A DNA stretch of 64,000 nucleotides, from positions 1 through 64,000 of the forward strand of contig LDXJ01000059.1 of assembly GCA_001029295.1 (NCBI GenBank), written 5' to 3'. Below the pieces are notes generated by a model that was not told where the DNA came from, ran no database searches, and saw only the letters and a program-made list of their open reading frames with translations. The number at the start of each line of letters is the position of its first letter. The first letter of the stretch is position 1. The position numbers and the translations under genes are program-made. The stretch is from Peptococcaceae bacterium CEB3 (GTDB taxonomy: Bacteria; Bacillota; Desulfitobacteriia; Desulfitobacteriales; Desulfitobacteriaceae). Below are positions 47,341 to 56,443 of the stretch, in pieces.

Positions 47341-47643
47341 GTTACTACCTCCTCAATTAAAAATAGGTGGGGAGAAGGCAGTGACTGAACGACTGTTTAT
47401 GCGCCAAAGGGCATCTACAACTTACATTACCCTGCTCTGTCCCGGAACGATTCTATCACAGTCCGGGGGTACAGATCCCGTTTTCATCACACAGGCTCCT
47501 GGCAGCACGTGCTTCCAGGAGTAATCCCTCTGTACCATTGACGCTGCACGGACTATGGCTAGAGTTTCTCGAAATGTTCACTTGGCTAAGTAATTAATGA
47601 CACCGAACATCTCTTTGGCGCACATATAGAAAGGAATATAGCC
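47341..47643. other. intergenic region upstream of the PrpR-type gene
   Basis: No gene and no convincing promoter pair; the IS110 start region overlaps its left edge. Confidence 0.4.
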
Positions 47644-49530
47644 ATGAAACTCAATATAGACGCGAAGATCATGCTCATCGCTCCGTATATAGAATTAGCC
47701 GAAGAGGCGACACGCCTGAATCTCGAATTCAATTTGGATGTAACGGTAAAAAACGCATTGTTGGTTGAGTCCGATGATTTGATTTCTCAAGCCAAGAAGG
47801 AACAGGTGGATGCCATAGTGAGCCGCGGAGGTATCGCTTTAAAATTAAGTCAAGGCCAACATGATATACCGGTAGTAGAGATACCCATAACCGGCTTTGA
47901 TATTTTGGAGGCCTTGTATGAGGGAATGAAGATTAGCCATGAGATAGCCCTGATGGGTTTTTCCAATATCATTGAAGGGGCTGATAGGGTTACCCGGATT
48001 CTTTCCCTCTCTAATTTGCGGGTTGTTTTGCGGGAGACCGCGGATGATTGCGTCGACAAAGTCGGATTGCTGAAGAAGCAGGCTGTACAGGTGATTATCG
48101 GTGATTCATTGGCTGTCAAAACTGCTATTGGGTTTGGATTGAAGGGAATTCTTATCCGTTCCAGCCGGGAAGGCCTTATCGCCGCCTACCAGGAGGCTTC
48201 GAGAATTGTTAGGATAAAGAGGGATGAACGCCTACAGCAGGAGCAGTTGCGGACGATCATCAACTATACGCACAATGGAATTATTGCCGTTGATAAACAC
48301 GGATTCATCATAGCGGTCAATCCTCAAGCGGAAAAACTCATTGGCAAGAACCACGACGAAATAATCCGGAAGCCCTGCATGGAGAATGCACCTTCTCTTA
48401 ATTTGTGCAAAACCCTAGAGACGGGTAAGGCTGAATTAGGGGTTATATGTGATATGGCAACGACCCGGGTCGTCGTCAGTAGGATTCCTATTGTTGTTAA
48501 TGAAGAAGTTGTGGGTGCCGTAGCTACGCTTGAAGCATCAGAACAGATTCAGGAAATACACCGGAAGTTACACAAGGAGATAATAAAGAGGGGGCATTTT
48601 GCCCGAAACACTTTTGACTCCATCCTCGGCCGGAGCAAGATTATCAAAGCTGTCATCGCCCAGGCCAAAGCATACAGCAGCGCGGATTCAGCGGTCTTAA
48701 TACAAGGTGAGACGGGTGTGGGCAAAGAGCTGTTTGCCCAGGCGATCCACAATCAGAGTCCGCGCGGCCTGGGGCCGTTTATTGCCTTCAATTGTGCCAC
48801 TATTCCGACCAATCTCTTGGAGAGCGAATTGTTCGGCTATGTCGGCGGAGCTTTCACCGACGCGCGCAAGGAAGGAAAAGTTGGCCTGCTCGAAATGGCC
48901 GAAGGTGGTACTGTCTTCCTTGATGAGATTGGCGAAATTACACCAGAGTTTCAGGTTAAGCTGCTGCGCGTGTTACAGGAAAGAGAAATTATGCATATAG
49001 GTGACGGTAATATTATTAAGGTAAATATCCGCATTATCGCCTCTACAAACAAAGATTTACGGACCATGGTGGAAGAGGGCGGCTTCAGAGCGGATTTGTA
49101 TTACAGGTTGAACGTATTGAGGTTGAAAATACCGCCATTGAGAGAGCGGGAAGGGGATATTCCCCTTTTGGCAAAGCATTTCCTCCAGAAACACTGCGAA
49201 AAATATCGGAAACCAGTACTAGAATTGTCCCCTGAAGCCTTGAGCGTGTTGAACGGTTATAAGTGGCCGGGGAACATTAGGGAACTATCCAGCGTGATTG
49301 AGAGGGCCGCGGTCAGGTCCCCGGGTATAGTTATTGATGCCAACGAGTTTTATGACTTGGCGGACGAGGAAGTCAAGGACGAAGGATATTCATTTGACCG
49401 GAGGTTGCTGATCGAAACCATGCTCCTAACCGGGGGGAACAAGACCCAGGCCGCTGCATTGCTTGGCATCGATCGGTCTACTTTGTGGCGACGACTGAAG
49501 AAGTTGGAGGGAAAAGTCGGGAAGGACTAG
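47644..49530 (+). CDS. sigma-54-dependent activator with PrpR_N sensor domain
   Basis: 628 residues: PrpR_N-type sensor (about 1-190), PAS (about 210-310), AAA+ ATPase (about 340-560; Walker A GETGVGKE, Walker B VFLDEIGE) and C-terminal Fis-type HTH (GNKTQAAALLGIDRSTLWRRLKKL). The sigma-54-contact loop reads GAFTDA instead of the usual GAFTGA. PrpR_N domains sense small acids or their derivatives. ATG 47644 after AAAGGA. It should activate the -24/-12 promoter at 52037 that heads the pdxA operon; an IS1634 element now separates the two. Confidence 0.9.
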   Translation: MKLNIDAKIMLIAPYIELAEEATRLNLEFNLDVTVKNALLVESDDLISQAKKEQVDAIVSRGGIALKLSQGQHDIPVVEIPITGFDILEALYEGMKISHEIALMGFSNIIEGADRVTRILSLSNLRVVLRETADDCVDKVGLLKKQAVQVIIGDSLAVKTAIGFGLKGILIRSSREGLIAAYQEASRIVRIKRDERLQQEQLRTIINYTHNGIIAVDKHGFIIAVNPQAEKLIGKNHDEIIRKPCMENAPSLNLCKTLETGKAELGVICDMATTRVVVSRIPIVVNEEVVGAVATLEASEQIQEIHRKLHKEIIKRGHFARNTFDSILGRSKIIKAVIAQAKAYSSADSAVLIQGETGVGKELFAQAIHNQSPRGLGPFIAFNCATIPTNLLESELFGYVGGAFTDARKEGKVGLLEMAEGGTVFLDEIGEITPEFQVKLLRVLQEREIMHIGDGNIIKVNIRIIASTNKDLRTMVEEGGFRADLYYRLNVLRLKIPPLREREGDIPLLAKHFLQKHCEKYRKPVLELSPEALSVLNGYKWPGNIRELSSVIERAAVRSPGIVIDANEFYDLADEEVKDEGYSFDRRLLIETMLLTGGNKTQAAALLGIDRSTLWRRLKKLEGKVGKD

Positions 49531-49629
49531 CCGTTCCGCTGCCCCACGCCGACCGCTGTTGCAGGCTGGCTCTTGTTGTCCGGGGCTGAAAATCGTACTT
49601 TTACTGTCGGCCAGGAACTAGGCTTCGGA

Positions 49630-51295
49630 TCAATTTCTTGGGGGTTCCGGCAATTTGAGCGCTGAAAAAATACCCATTTGTTCTGTGGTTAATTCTGTCC
49701 TCTGAAAGACCTTTCCATCAGCCGATTTCCACTCAATGAGATGAATGTTCTCGAGCTCGGAGCGCAGAGTAGCCCAAGTTTGTCGGATCTCTACCTCGGC
49801 AAGACGCACCAGGAGCAAAACCAGCCAGCACAACAGGACATGGGCACAGATCCGATCGTCTTTCCGGTGGTAAACAGGTCGCAGCTCCAGAGTCGTTTTG
49901 ATCGTACGGAAAGCCCGCTCCACTTCCCAAAGCTGCTTGAAGCCCAAAGTGATATCCTCTACCGAGAGGGTGTCATCCGAGGTGCGGATGAGGTACTTCC
50001 CGTCCAACCTTTCCGCGGCCTTCACGGCCTTCTCGTTAATCCTAAGGTTCCCTTTGGCGTCGATTTGCAAGTATCGCTTATAGACGATATGACTGTAGAG
50101 AGCACAGTGGGCTTTCGTGTGCGCTTCTCCGTCCAGTTCCTTCAGTTTTGCGAGTTTCTGCCTCAGCTTTTCCAGGTGCTTGGCGCGGGTGTGGGCATCA
50201 CGCTTGGCTTCCGCAGGGTTACGGACCAGAACATAGCGGATGCGGGCCTCTCCATGGCCGACAACCACTTCTTTCGCCTCCAGATTCTCCTGAATCGTGC
50301 GAAACCGTCCGGGATGGGAGAGGGCCTCCTCAACCTCGGGTTTACCGGCTGTGAGGCGTTCCCCTGCGATGTAGTGACCTCCAGTCCTTTGCAAAATCCG
50401 CAAGTTCTCCTCGGAGGAAAAACCCCTGTCAATCACGCTCACGACCCGTCCCAACTTCCAACCCGTCAGATCCCGCTTGACTTCGGGAATAACCGACATA
50501 TCGGAGGTGTTGCCGGGCCAGACCCAAGAGCGAATCGGAATCCCGTCCCGAGTAACCGCCAAGCCTATCACGATTTGGGGCAGATCGGGCCGACTGTCCT
50601 TCGAATGGCCCGGAGCCTTCAGGTCTTCCTCTTCTTCGTCCCACTCGTCCATTTCAAAGTAACTGGACGTGGTGTCGAAGAACAACAGATCGACTTCCAG
50701 ATGAAACAACTCTGCTACGGCGTGAAATAGCTCCCGCTCAACGTCTTCCTGGGATTCCAAGAGGAAACCCATCAGCCCGGTAGCAATGCTGAACATCCAC
50801 GCTCGGAAGGCCGGGAATGACAACCTTCTCGGGCACCCACTTCTCCAGTTTCAGCTTACTCGAAGGCGCCAAGGCTCGGTGGGCCACCATCGCGAACAGA
50901 GTCCGCTCCACCTCTGTGCGATACTGACGTTCTTTCAACCAGCGCTCCAAAATGGTATCGATTCCGAGCCTGCGCCAAAGTAGATCCAGAAACCACGCCC
51001 CGCCCAGCGGGCGACTGGAAAGGAACTCCGGTTTTGGGGCCTGGGCCGGATCGAGCGGTTCCCCGAGAAAGCGCCGAATACTGCGCTCAAGCCGACGAAG
51101 GGCGTCCATGTCCAATCGATCCAAACGTCCGAAATTGAAAAGGACATCCGCTTGCGGAGAGCCGGTTTTCGGGTTGCGAACGTTATGAGCCAGCTGAACG
51201 TATTTAACCACCGTATTATCTTTGTTCTTGCGAGACGTCACACGTATATGTATCACATTTTTGCCACATATCTCGTAGCTATGCAAGCACGGCAC
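49630..51295 (-). pseudogene. IS1634-family transposase with one frameshift
   Basis: Minus strand. The N-terminal part reads from about 51295 (GTG-type start region, then KNVIHIRVTSRKNKDNTVVKY) to HCYRA, and the C-terminal part continues one frame over from MGFLLESQEDVERELF to TGA at 49630. At the junction (about 50770-50780) one extra G in GCTGATGGG explains the shift. All catalytic blocks are otherwise present (FFDTTSSYFE, VSVIDRGFSS, LWEVERAFRTIKTTLE). No obvious slippery sequence, so mutation is likelier than programmed frameshifting. Confidence 0.85.
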
Positions 51296-51529
51296 ATATC
51301 ACGCTTATCCACATCTTACCACAGATGCATATTCCGCTTTTTTAGGACACACACAGAATCGTGCACCTACACATTTTCACCGTTTTTGCCTGTGGATAAG
51401 CCCAGAAACCCGCATGAACTGTCGAAGCCGAGATCAGCAACTAGAAGATGGACATGGCGGCCGCCCAGAGCGGCTTAGTGCCAACCGCTGGATGACCGGC
51501 CAGGGCGCTTTTTCATGGCGGAGGAGGAG

Positions 51530-51616
51530 GCAACGACATATTGCAAGGAGCAACATGTCCCGCCGGGGAACAGGCCTGCCCTCTGCTCTTTTTCGGTTAG
51601 CGCAGATCTTGCTTCC
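51530..51616 (+). promoter_or_regulatory. degenerate copy of UAS plus -24/-12 promoter
   Basis: GCAACGACATATTGC (51530-51544) resembles the palindrome at 51970, and TTAGCGCAGATCTTGCTT (51597-51614) aligns with the -24/-12 site but has AG in place of the invariant GG. Probably inactive. Confidence 0.45.
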
Positions 51617-51969
51617 TAGTTGTAAAGCTGTCATGGGCTTTGGAGGGCCACTAATCCGGACCGGCGAATCAAGACCGAGATGATCAGCTAGTTGCCGCAA
51701 ACCAAATGTTCCTTGCATCCGGACTTGTAGACCCTTAGTGTGAATTCTCTGGGCTGATCAAACCGGACGAGGAGGGAGGGGTGGTGCGGGCTCTCTGCAG
51801 AGGGACACATATCAATTATGTCGGCAATCGCGGGACTAACTAGAAATGTTCACCAAAGCCCCGGTCCATCTCAGAAGGAAATGAGAAACAGGCTTGAACA
51901 ACTCCCCAGTACACCTAGAAAGGATGGCGGCCACCAAACTGGAAGCGTCGGCCGTCGACCGGGGGGGCA

Positions 51970-51984
51970 GCAACGAAACGTTGC
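51970..51984 (+). promoter_or_regulatory. palindromic upstream activator site
   Basis: GCAACGAAACGTTGC: arms GCAACG and CGTTGC around AAA. It ends 52 bp before the -24/-12 promoter, an ordinary distance for an enhancer-binding protein site; presumed target of the PrpR-type activator at 47644. Confidence 0.6.
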
Positions 51985-52036
51985 ACGGAGCGACGCTTCC
52001 TGCCGGGCAAAAGGTTGGCCTGACACTGTTTTTCGT

Positions 52037-52054
52037 TTGGTATGGATCTTGCAT
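52037..52054 (+). promoter_or_regulatory. sigma-54 (-24/-12) promoter
   Basis: TTGGTATGGATCTTGCAT: invariant GG and GC separated by exactly 10 bases, with the full TTGCAT -12 element; two mismatches in the -24 half relative to TTGGCACGG. Transcription would start near 52066, about 320 nt before the first gene. Confidence 0.7.
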
Positions 52055-52383
52055 AACCACAAGTAAGTGATAATTGAGACATCCATTTCGGCGGGAACAC
52101 AGTTAAGATAAGGGAATAAAAATTTCTTTGAGGGGAAGGAGAGCGCCTACACTTTTAGAGAGGTTGGCAGAGCATGAAGCATGCTAGACAGGGAGGAGAT
52201 AGGTCGCCTCCTTCCCGTGCACCAGGAATTTCGTCTTCGTGTCCCTGGTCCAGGGGACGACGAAAGGGCCAGAGAGGATAACAATGCGTGCATTCCGCAG
52301 TGAATCTGCGGTTGGCAGAATTGCCTCACGCTGAGGCTGGGAATCTCACAGAAATATCAGGGATAAGAAGGAGATGGGCCGGA

Positions 52384-53379
52384 TTGACGAGACCAAAACC
52401 AATTATCGGCATCACTATGTCTGAGGCAGCGGGCATAGGACCGGAGATTCTGTTGAGGGCCGTAGAGGAAGGGTCGATTTTTACTTACTGCCAGCCACTG
52501 ATTATTGGCGATTTCAAGATATTGGATCTAGCCAGGAGGCGGTTTAACATCAACGTCGGTTTTAATGTAATCAAGCACTTCGAGGAGGCCGCCTGGGAAG
52601 ACGGCAAGGTTGACGTGATTGACCTGGACAATATTCCCATGGGTGCCTTTAAACCGGCAGAGCCCAACGCCGTTACGGGACGGGCGATGATCGAATACAC
52701 GGAAGCGGCTGTCAGGCTGTGCATAGAGAAGAAAATCCAGGGGGCTGTGGGTGGGCCGCACAGCAAGAAGGCGGCGGCCGACGCCGGAATTCATTTTGAC
52801 GGCTACCCGGGGTTGATTGCCAGGATGACGGGGGCTAACTATCCCTTTTTGATGCTTGTGGCCGGAAATCTGCGGGTGGCCAACGTCACCCTGCACGTAT
52901 CGCTCAGGGATGCCTGCAACCTGATTTCCGAGCGATTGGTATTGGAAGCAATAAGAGCAGTCGATGAAGGGGTAAAAATGTTTGGCGTTGCCGAACCGAA
53001 GATCGCCGTCGCTGGGTTGAATCCTCATGCCGGGGAGGATGGCATGTTTGGTGACGAAGATGAAAGATATATCAAACCGGCAGTAAAGGCTGCCCAAGAG
53101 ATGGGTATTAATGCGTCAGGCCCATGGCCCGCAGATTCCCTGTTCTATAACGTTATGGACGGAAAATATGACGCTTATGTCGCTATGTATCATGACCAGG
53201 CCCATATACCCGTGAAAACCCTGGCTTTCAAAAAAGCCTCCGCGGTAGCCATAGGGGTGCCCATAAACTGGGCAACCGTAGACCACGGTTGCGCCCTTGA
53301 TATTGCATGGCAGGGGATAGCCGATCCAGGTGTTATTATCGAAACCATCAAGTTGGTAAGTCTGAGGGGAGGGTATTAA
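52384..53379 (+). CDS. PdxA-family dehydrogenase, paralogue 1
   Basis: About 331 residues. Metal-site histidines and neighbours typical of PdxA: GGPHSKK, LNPHAGEDGMFGDE and AMYHDQAHIP. PdxA oxidises 4-phosphohydroxy-threonine in B6 synthesis; PdxA2-type paralogues oxidise 4-phospho-D-threonate/erythronate, and TphB acts on a cyclic diol. The catabolic setting and a second copy next door argue against B6 synthesis. TTG 52384 after AAGGAG; a longer frame to 52288 has no ribosome-binding site. Six bases separate it from the next gene. No DUF1537 kinase is nearby. Confidence 0.85.
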   Translation: MTRPKPIIGITMSEAAGIGPEILLRAVEEGSIFTYCQPLIIGDFKILDLARRRFNINVGFNVIKHFEEAAWEDGKVDVIDLDNIPMGAFKPAEPNAVTGRAMIEYTEAAVRLCIEKKIQGAVGGPHSKKAAADAGIHFDGYPGLIARMTGANYPFLMLVAGNLRVANVTLHVSLRDACNLISERLVLEAIRAVDEGVKMFGVAEPKIAVAGLNPHAGEDGMFGDEDERYIKPAVKAAQEMGINASGPWPADSLFYNVMDGKYDAYVAMYHDQAHIPVKTLAFKKASAVAIGVPINWATVDHGCALDIAWQGIADPGVIIETIKLVSLRGGY

Positions 53380-53385
53380 GGAATA

Positions 53386-54393
53386 ATGAAACCAATTGTA
53401 GCCATTACTATTGGTGACGCGGCTGGAATCGGACCAGAAATAGTAACCCAGGCCCTTGCCAAGGAATACGTTTACGATATGTGCCGGCCACTGATCATTG
53501 GCGACCAGAATGTTTTACAGAAAGCCAACGATTTACTTAATTTACATCTACAGATGCGGACTGTGGGTGACCCGGCGGAAGGCCATTATGAGCTTGGCAC
53601 AATTGACCTGGTTGACTGCAAGAACATTGACTCCGCTTCCTTCCAGGGGGGTAAACCCGATGAGATGACTGGGCGGGCCATGATCGAGTATACCAATCGG
53701 GCAATGGGATTTTTAAAAGCTAACGCGGTACATGCCGCGATTGGCGGTCCCCACAGCAAGAAGGCGGTTGATCAAGCCGGTATCCGCTTTGCTGGTTATC
53801 CCAATCTGATCACCGAATTAACTTCAGCAAAGCGAGCTTTCCTGATGCTTGTTGCAGGTGACTTGAGGGTAGCCAGTGCCACTTTGCATGTTTCCATGCG
53901 AAAAGCATGCGATTTGATAAATAAGGATTTGGTTTTGGATATTGTCGCCAAGGTAAATGAAGCTGTGAAGTTGCTTGGTGTGGAACGGCCTAGAATCGCG
54001 GTTGCCGGGCTAAATCCCCATGCTGGCGAGGAAGGTATGTTTGGCGATGAGGAAATATTTCATATTTCTCCTGCGATTGAGGCTGCCAGGGTCCAAGGTA
54101 TTGATGTCTGTGGGCCGTTTGCCGGTGATTCCTTGTTTTACAAGTGCCTTGAGCATAAGTACGATGCCTACGTAGGAATGTATCATGATCAGGGGCATAT
54201 AGCGCTGAAAACCCTGGCGCTGGACAAGAGTTGCGGCTTGATCATAGGCACGCCCGTATTGTTCGCTACCGTCGGTCACGGCTGTGCCCAGGACATAGCT
54301 TGGAAAGGAATAGCTGATCCTGGGAGCATGTTGGAAACCATCAGGGTGGTTTCGTCCATGCATATGAACCGTAGCGCACTGTCTGCAAATTAA
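53386..54393 (+). CDS. PdxA-family dehydrogenase, paralogue 2
   Basis: 335 residues, clearly homologous to the preceding gene along its length (shared GGPHSKK, LNPHAGEEGMFGDEE and GMYHDQGHIALK). All three metal-site histidine regions are kept, so both paralogues could be catalytic. They may form a heterodimer (PdxA active sites lie at the dimer interface) or handle two stereoisomers. ATG 53386, AAGGA upstream. Confidence 0.87.
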   Translation: MKPIVAITIGDAAGIGPEIVTQALAKEYVYDMCRPLIIGDQNVLQKANDLLNLHLQMRTVGDPAEGHYELGTIDLVDCKNIDSASFQGGKPDEMTGRAMIEYTNRAMGFLKANAVHAAIGGPHSKKAVDQAGIRFAGYPNLITELTSAKRAFLMLVAGDLRVASATLHVSMRKACDLINKDLVLDIVAKVNEAVKLLGVERPRIAVAGLNPHAGEEGMFGDEEIFHISPAIEAARVQGIDVCGPFAGDSLFYKCLEHKYDAYVGMYHDQGHIALKTLALDKSCGLIIGTPVLFATVGHGCAQDIAWKGIADPGSMLETIRVVSSMHMNRSALSAN

Positions 54394-54529
54394 ATTCGCT
54401 GTGCTTCGCAGGATGGCTTATTATTAGGACTCTTTCGGGAAGCGTCTGTCATCCGGGCTATGCAATGTCTGCGAATGGGTAACATGGTATATATTTCCTC
54501 AAGGATCTTTGGAATTGAGGGGGATAATT

Positions 54530-55834
54530 ATGCCAACGGTACGTGTTCCTAACGGAAAAGATTTTGTGGAGGTCAATCTTCACAGCCGAAATCTAGGGCA
54601 GATTATTGAACCAAAACTAGTTGCGGTCGATACGTCTCCCCAGAACATCATAAAGCATGCTTTGGAACATCCTATAGGGGCGCCCAGACTAAGCACGATT
54701 GCTGCGCAAAAAAAGGCCCGAAAGGTGGTCATAGTGGTAACGGATATCACCCGCCCTTGCCCTGACGACCGCTTCTTGCCAGCGGTATTGTCAGAATTAT
54801 CTGGGGTCGGTATTGAGAACGCTAGGATAACAATAGTTGTCGCTACAGGGATGCATAGGCCGTGCACACGTAACGAATTGGCAAATAAGCTGGGATCTGA
54901 CATTGTATCCAAAATTAAAGTGGTTAATCATAGTCCAACCGATAAAGAAAACCTTGTCTTCGCAGGCAAGACATCTTTCAACTGTCCAATTTACGTTAAC
55001 AAGCTGGTATATGAGGCAGATCTAAGAATATCGACGGGCATAATCGAGCCCCATCTCTTTGCCGGTTACAGTGGTGGCCGGAAAGCCATAGCGATCGGGG
55101 TTGCCGGTGAGGAAACCATAGGCTGGCAGCATGCCATCGATGTTTTTGATGATCCGTATACCAGAATAGGCAATATCGATCATAACAGGTTCCACATGAA
55201 CGCCAGCGAAATTGCCGAAAAAGTCGGCTTGCACTTTATAGTCAACGGCGTGCTGGATACCAGTGGTCAATTGGTCAGGGTGGTGGCCGGAGGCGCCGTC
55301 GCTGCTTTCGAGGCGGGCGTATCCTTTGCCGACGAGGTATACAAGGTACCTATCCGGGAGCAGGCGGACATAGTAATCACCGGTGTCAGTTTTCCCAAGG
55401 ATGCGAATCTGTATCAGGCGACCAGAGGAGCCAGCAATGTGGCTTTCAGTCCTTTCCCTTCGGTTCGGCAAGGAGGCTTGATCGTGCTCCCGGCTACGAT
55501 GCCCGAGGGGGTAGGACAGGGTTTGGGCGAGCAGCGTTTCTACGATGCGTTCGTAAGTGCCTCAAGTCTGGATGAAGTTATCAAAAACATCAGGTCGGAA
55601 GGCGTCCCTCCTGGTGGGCATAGGGCATATCTTCTGGCTCTCACCCTTAAACACGCCGACTTGGCCATTGTCGGGTCAATAATACCGGAAGAGGTCAGGA
55701 AAATGTTCATGTTGCATTTTGACTCGATGGCCGAGGCATTGGATTACGGATTAGCCCGGTTTGGAGGAAGGTCCAGGGTTTCCGTGATAAGTCACAGCCT
55801 CCAGCTGATTTCAGTCGAAAGTACGCGAAAATAA
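54530..55834 (+). CDS. larA: LarA-family nickel-dependent racemase/epimerase
   Basis: 434 residues with all cofactor ligands of canonical LarA: H109 (TGMHRP), H175 (EPHLFAGY), K185 (GGRKAI) and H201 (GWQHAI). Starts ATG 54530 after GAGGGGG; the frame extends to 54509 but lacks a ribosome-binding site there. In the operon after two PdxA-type dehydrogenases, suggesting that one stereoisomer of a hydroxy acid must be inverted before oxidation. A 136-bp gap separates it from the second pdxA gene. Confidence 0.87.
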   Translation: MPTVRVPNGKDFVEVNLHSRNLGQIIEPKLVAVDTSPQNIIKHALEHPIGAPRLSTIAAQKKARKVVIVVTDITRPCPDDRFLPAVLSELSGVGIENARITIVVATGMHRPCTRNELANKLGSDIVSKIKVVNHSPTDKENLVFAGKTSFNCPIYVNKLVYEADLRISTGIIEPHLFAGYSGGRKAIAIGVAGEETIGWQHAIDVFDDPYTRIGNIDHNRFHMNASEIAEKVGLHFIVNGVLDTSGQLVRVVAGGAVAAFEAGVSFADEVYKVPIREQADIVITGVSFPKDANLYQATRGASNVAFSPFPSVRQGGLIVLPATMPEGVGQGLGEQRFYDAFVSASSLDEVIKNIRSEGVPPGGHRAYLLALTLKHADLAIVGSIIPEEVRKMFMLHFDSMAEALDYGLARFGGRSRVSVISHSLQLISVESTRK

Positions 55835-55954
55835 CGAAAGGCGGTGATAGTCATGAAGTGGTAGGCAGCGTATGATCATCAGCAAGTTCGGCATTGGTTC
55901 ACCCGGTAATGGCGCACGTACTGAGGCGCAAGTGGGAAATTTGATAGACAGGAC

Positions 55955-56347
55955 GTGATTAGGCTGATACGTTATATCGACGACATACCACCGGCAATCA
56001 AGAGTGAGGCTCGTACCAGTCGACTGGTCCTATCGGGCAGCGATGTGCGGTGTACCGTTTTAGTCACCGATCTTGGGGCTAACGGTGGGAGGAATTCCTT
56101 ACACGGTCATACGGTTGATGAGATAATCCATATAGTTACGGGTAAAGGATATGCCAAGGTGGGTAACGAGACGGTCAACATAAAGGATGGTTCTGTCTTA
56201 TATGTGAAAGCTAACGTTATCCATCAACAGGTAAACGAAGCCAGTGAGCCGATGCGGATGTTTTGCGTGTTTGTTCCTTCTCTCTCTGATTCCGAACTGG
56301 CCACCATTTTTACGACCCACCATGAGAATGAGGGAGGGAATAAGTAA
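55955..56347 (+). CDS. small single-domain cupin
   Basis: 130 residues, one cupin barrel: motif 1 SLHGHTVDEIIHIVTGKG (metal-binding His, His, Glu) and motif 2 VLYVKANVIHQQVN (His). Such proteins act as metal-dependent isomerases or sugar-binding sensors. GTG 55955; no strong ribosome-binding site. In the operon between larA and an MFS importer; function unknown. Confidence 0.8.
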   Translation: MIRLIRYIDDIPPAIKSEARTSRLVLSGSDVRCTVLVTDLGANGGRNSLHGHTVDEIIHIVTGKGYAKVGNETVNIKDGSVLYVKANVIHQQVNEASEPMRMFCVFVPSLSDSELATIFTTHHENEGGNK

Positions 56348-56380
56348 CGTCTTCCCTTCTGCGCCTAATTTCACGGTATC

Positions 56381-56443
56381 GCAATACGAGGGGGTATAGA
56401 AGCAATACGAGGGGGTATAGAAGCAATACGAGGGGGTATAGAA
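56381..56443 (+). repeat. three exact 21-bp tandem repeats carrying ribosome-binding sites
   Basis: Units 56381-56401, 56402-56422 and 56423-56443 are identical; each contains GAGGGGG and the last ends directly before the ATG of the MFS gene. The unit is seven codons without a stop in the MFS frame. Confidence 0.95.

Larger units (their letters stand above)
51296..52383. other. 1.1-kb intergenic control region of the pdxA operon
   Basis: No gene accepted. It holds two related blocks, about 51500-51620 and 51940-52055, each with a GCAACG..TTGC dyad followed ~55-70 bp later by a GATCTTGC element. Only the second has an intact -24/-12 pair. The duplication and the neighbouring IS1634 suggest rearrangement. 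Confidence 0.6.
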
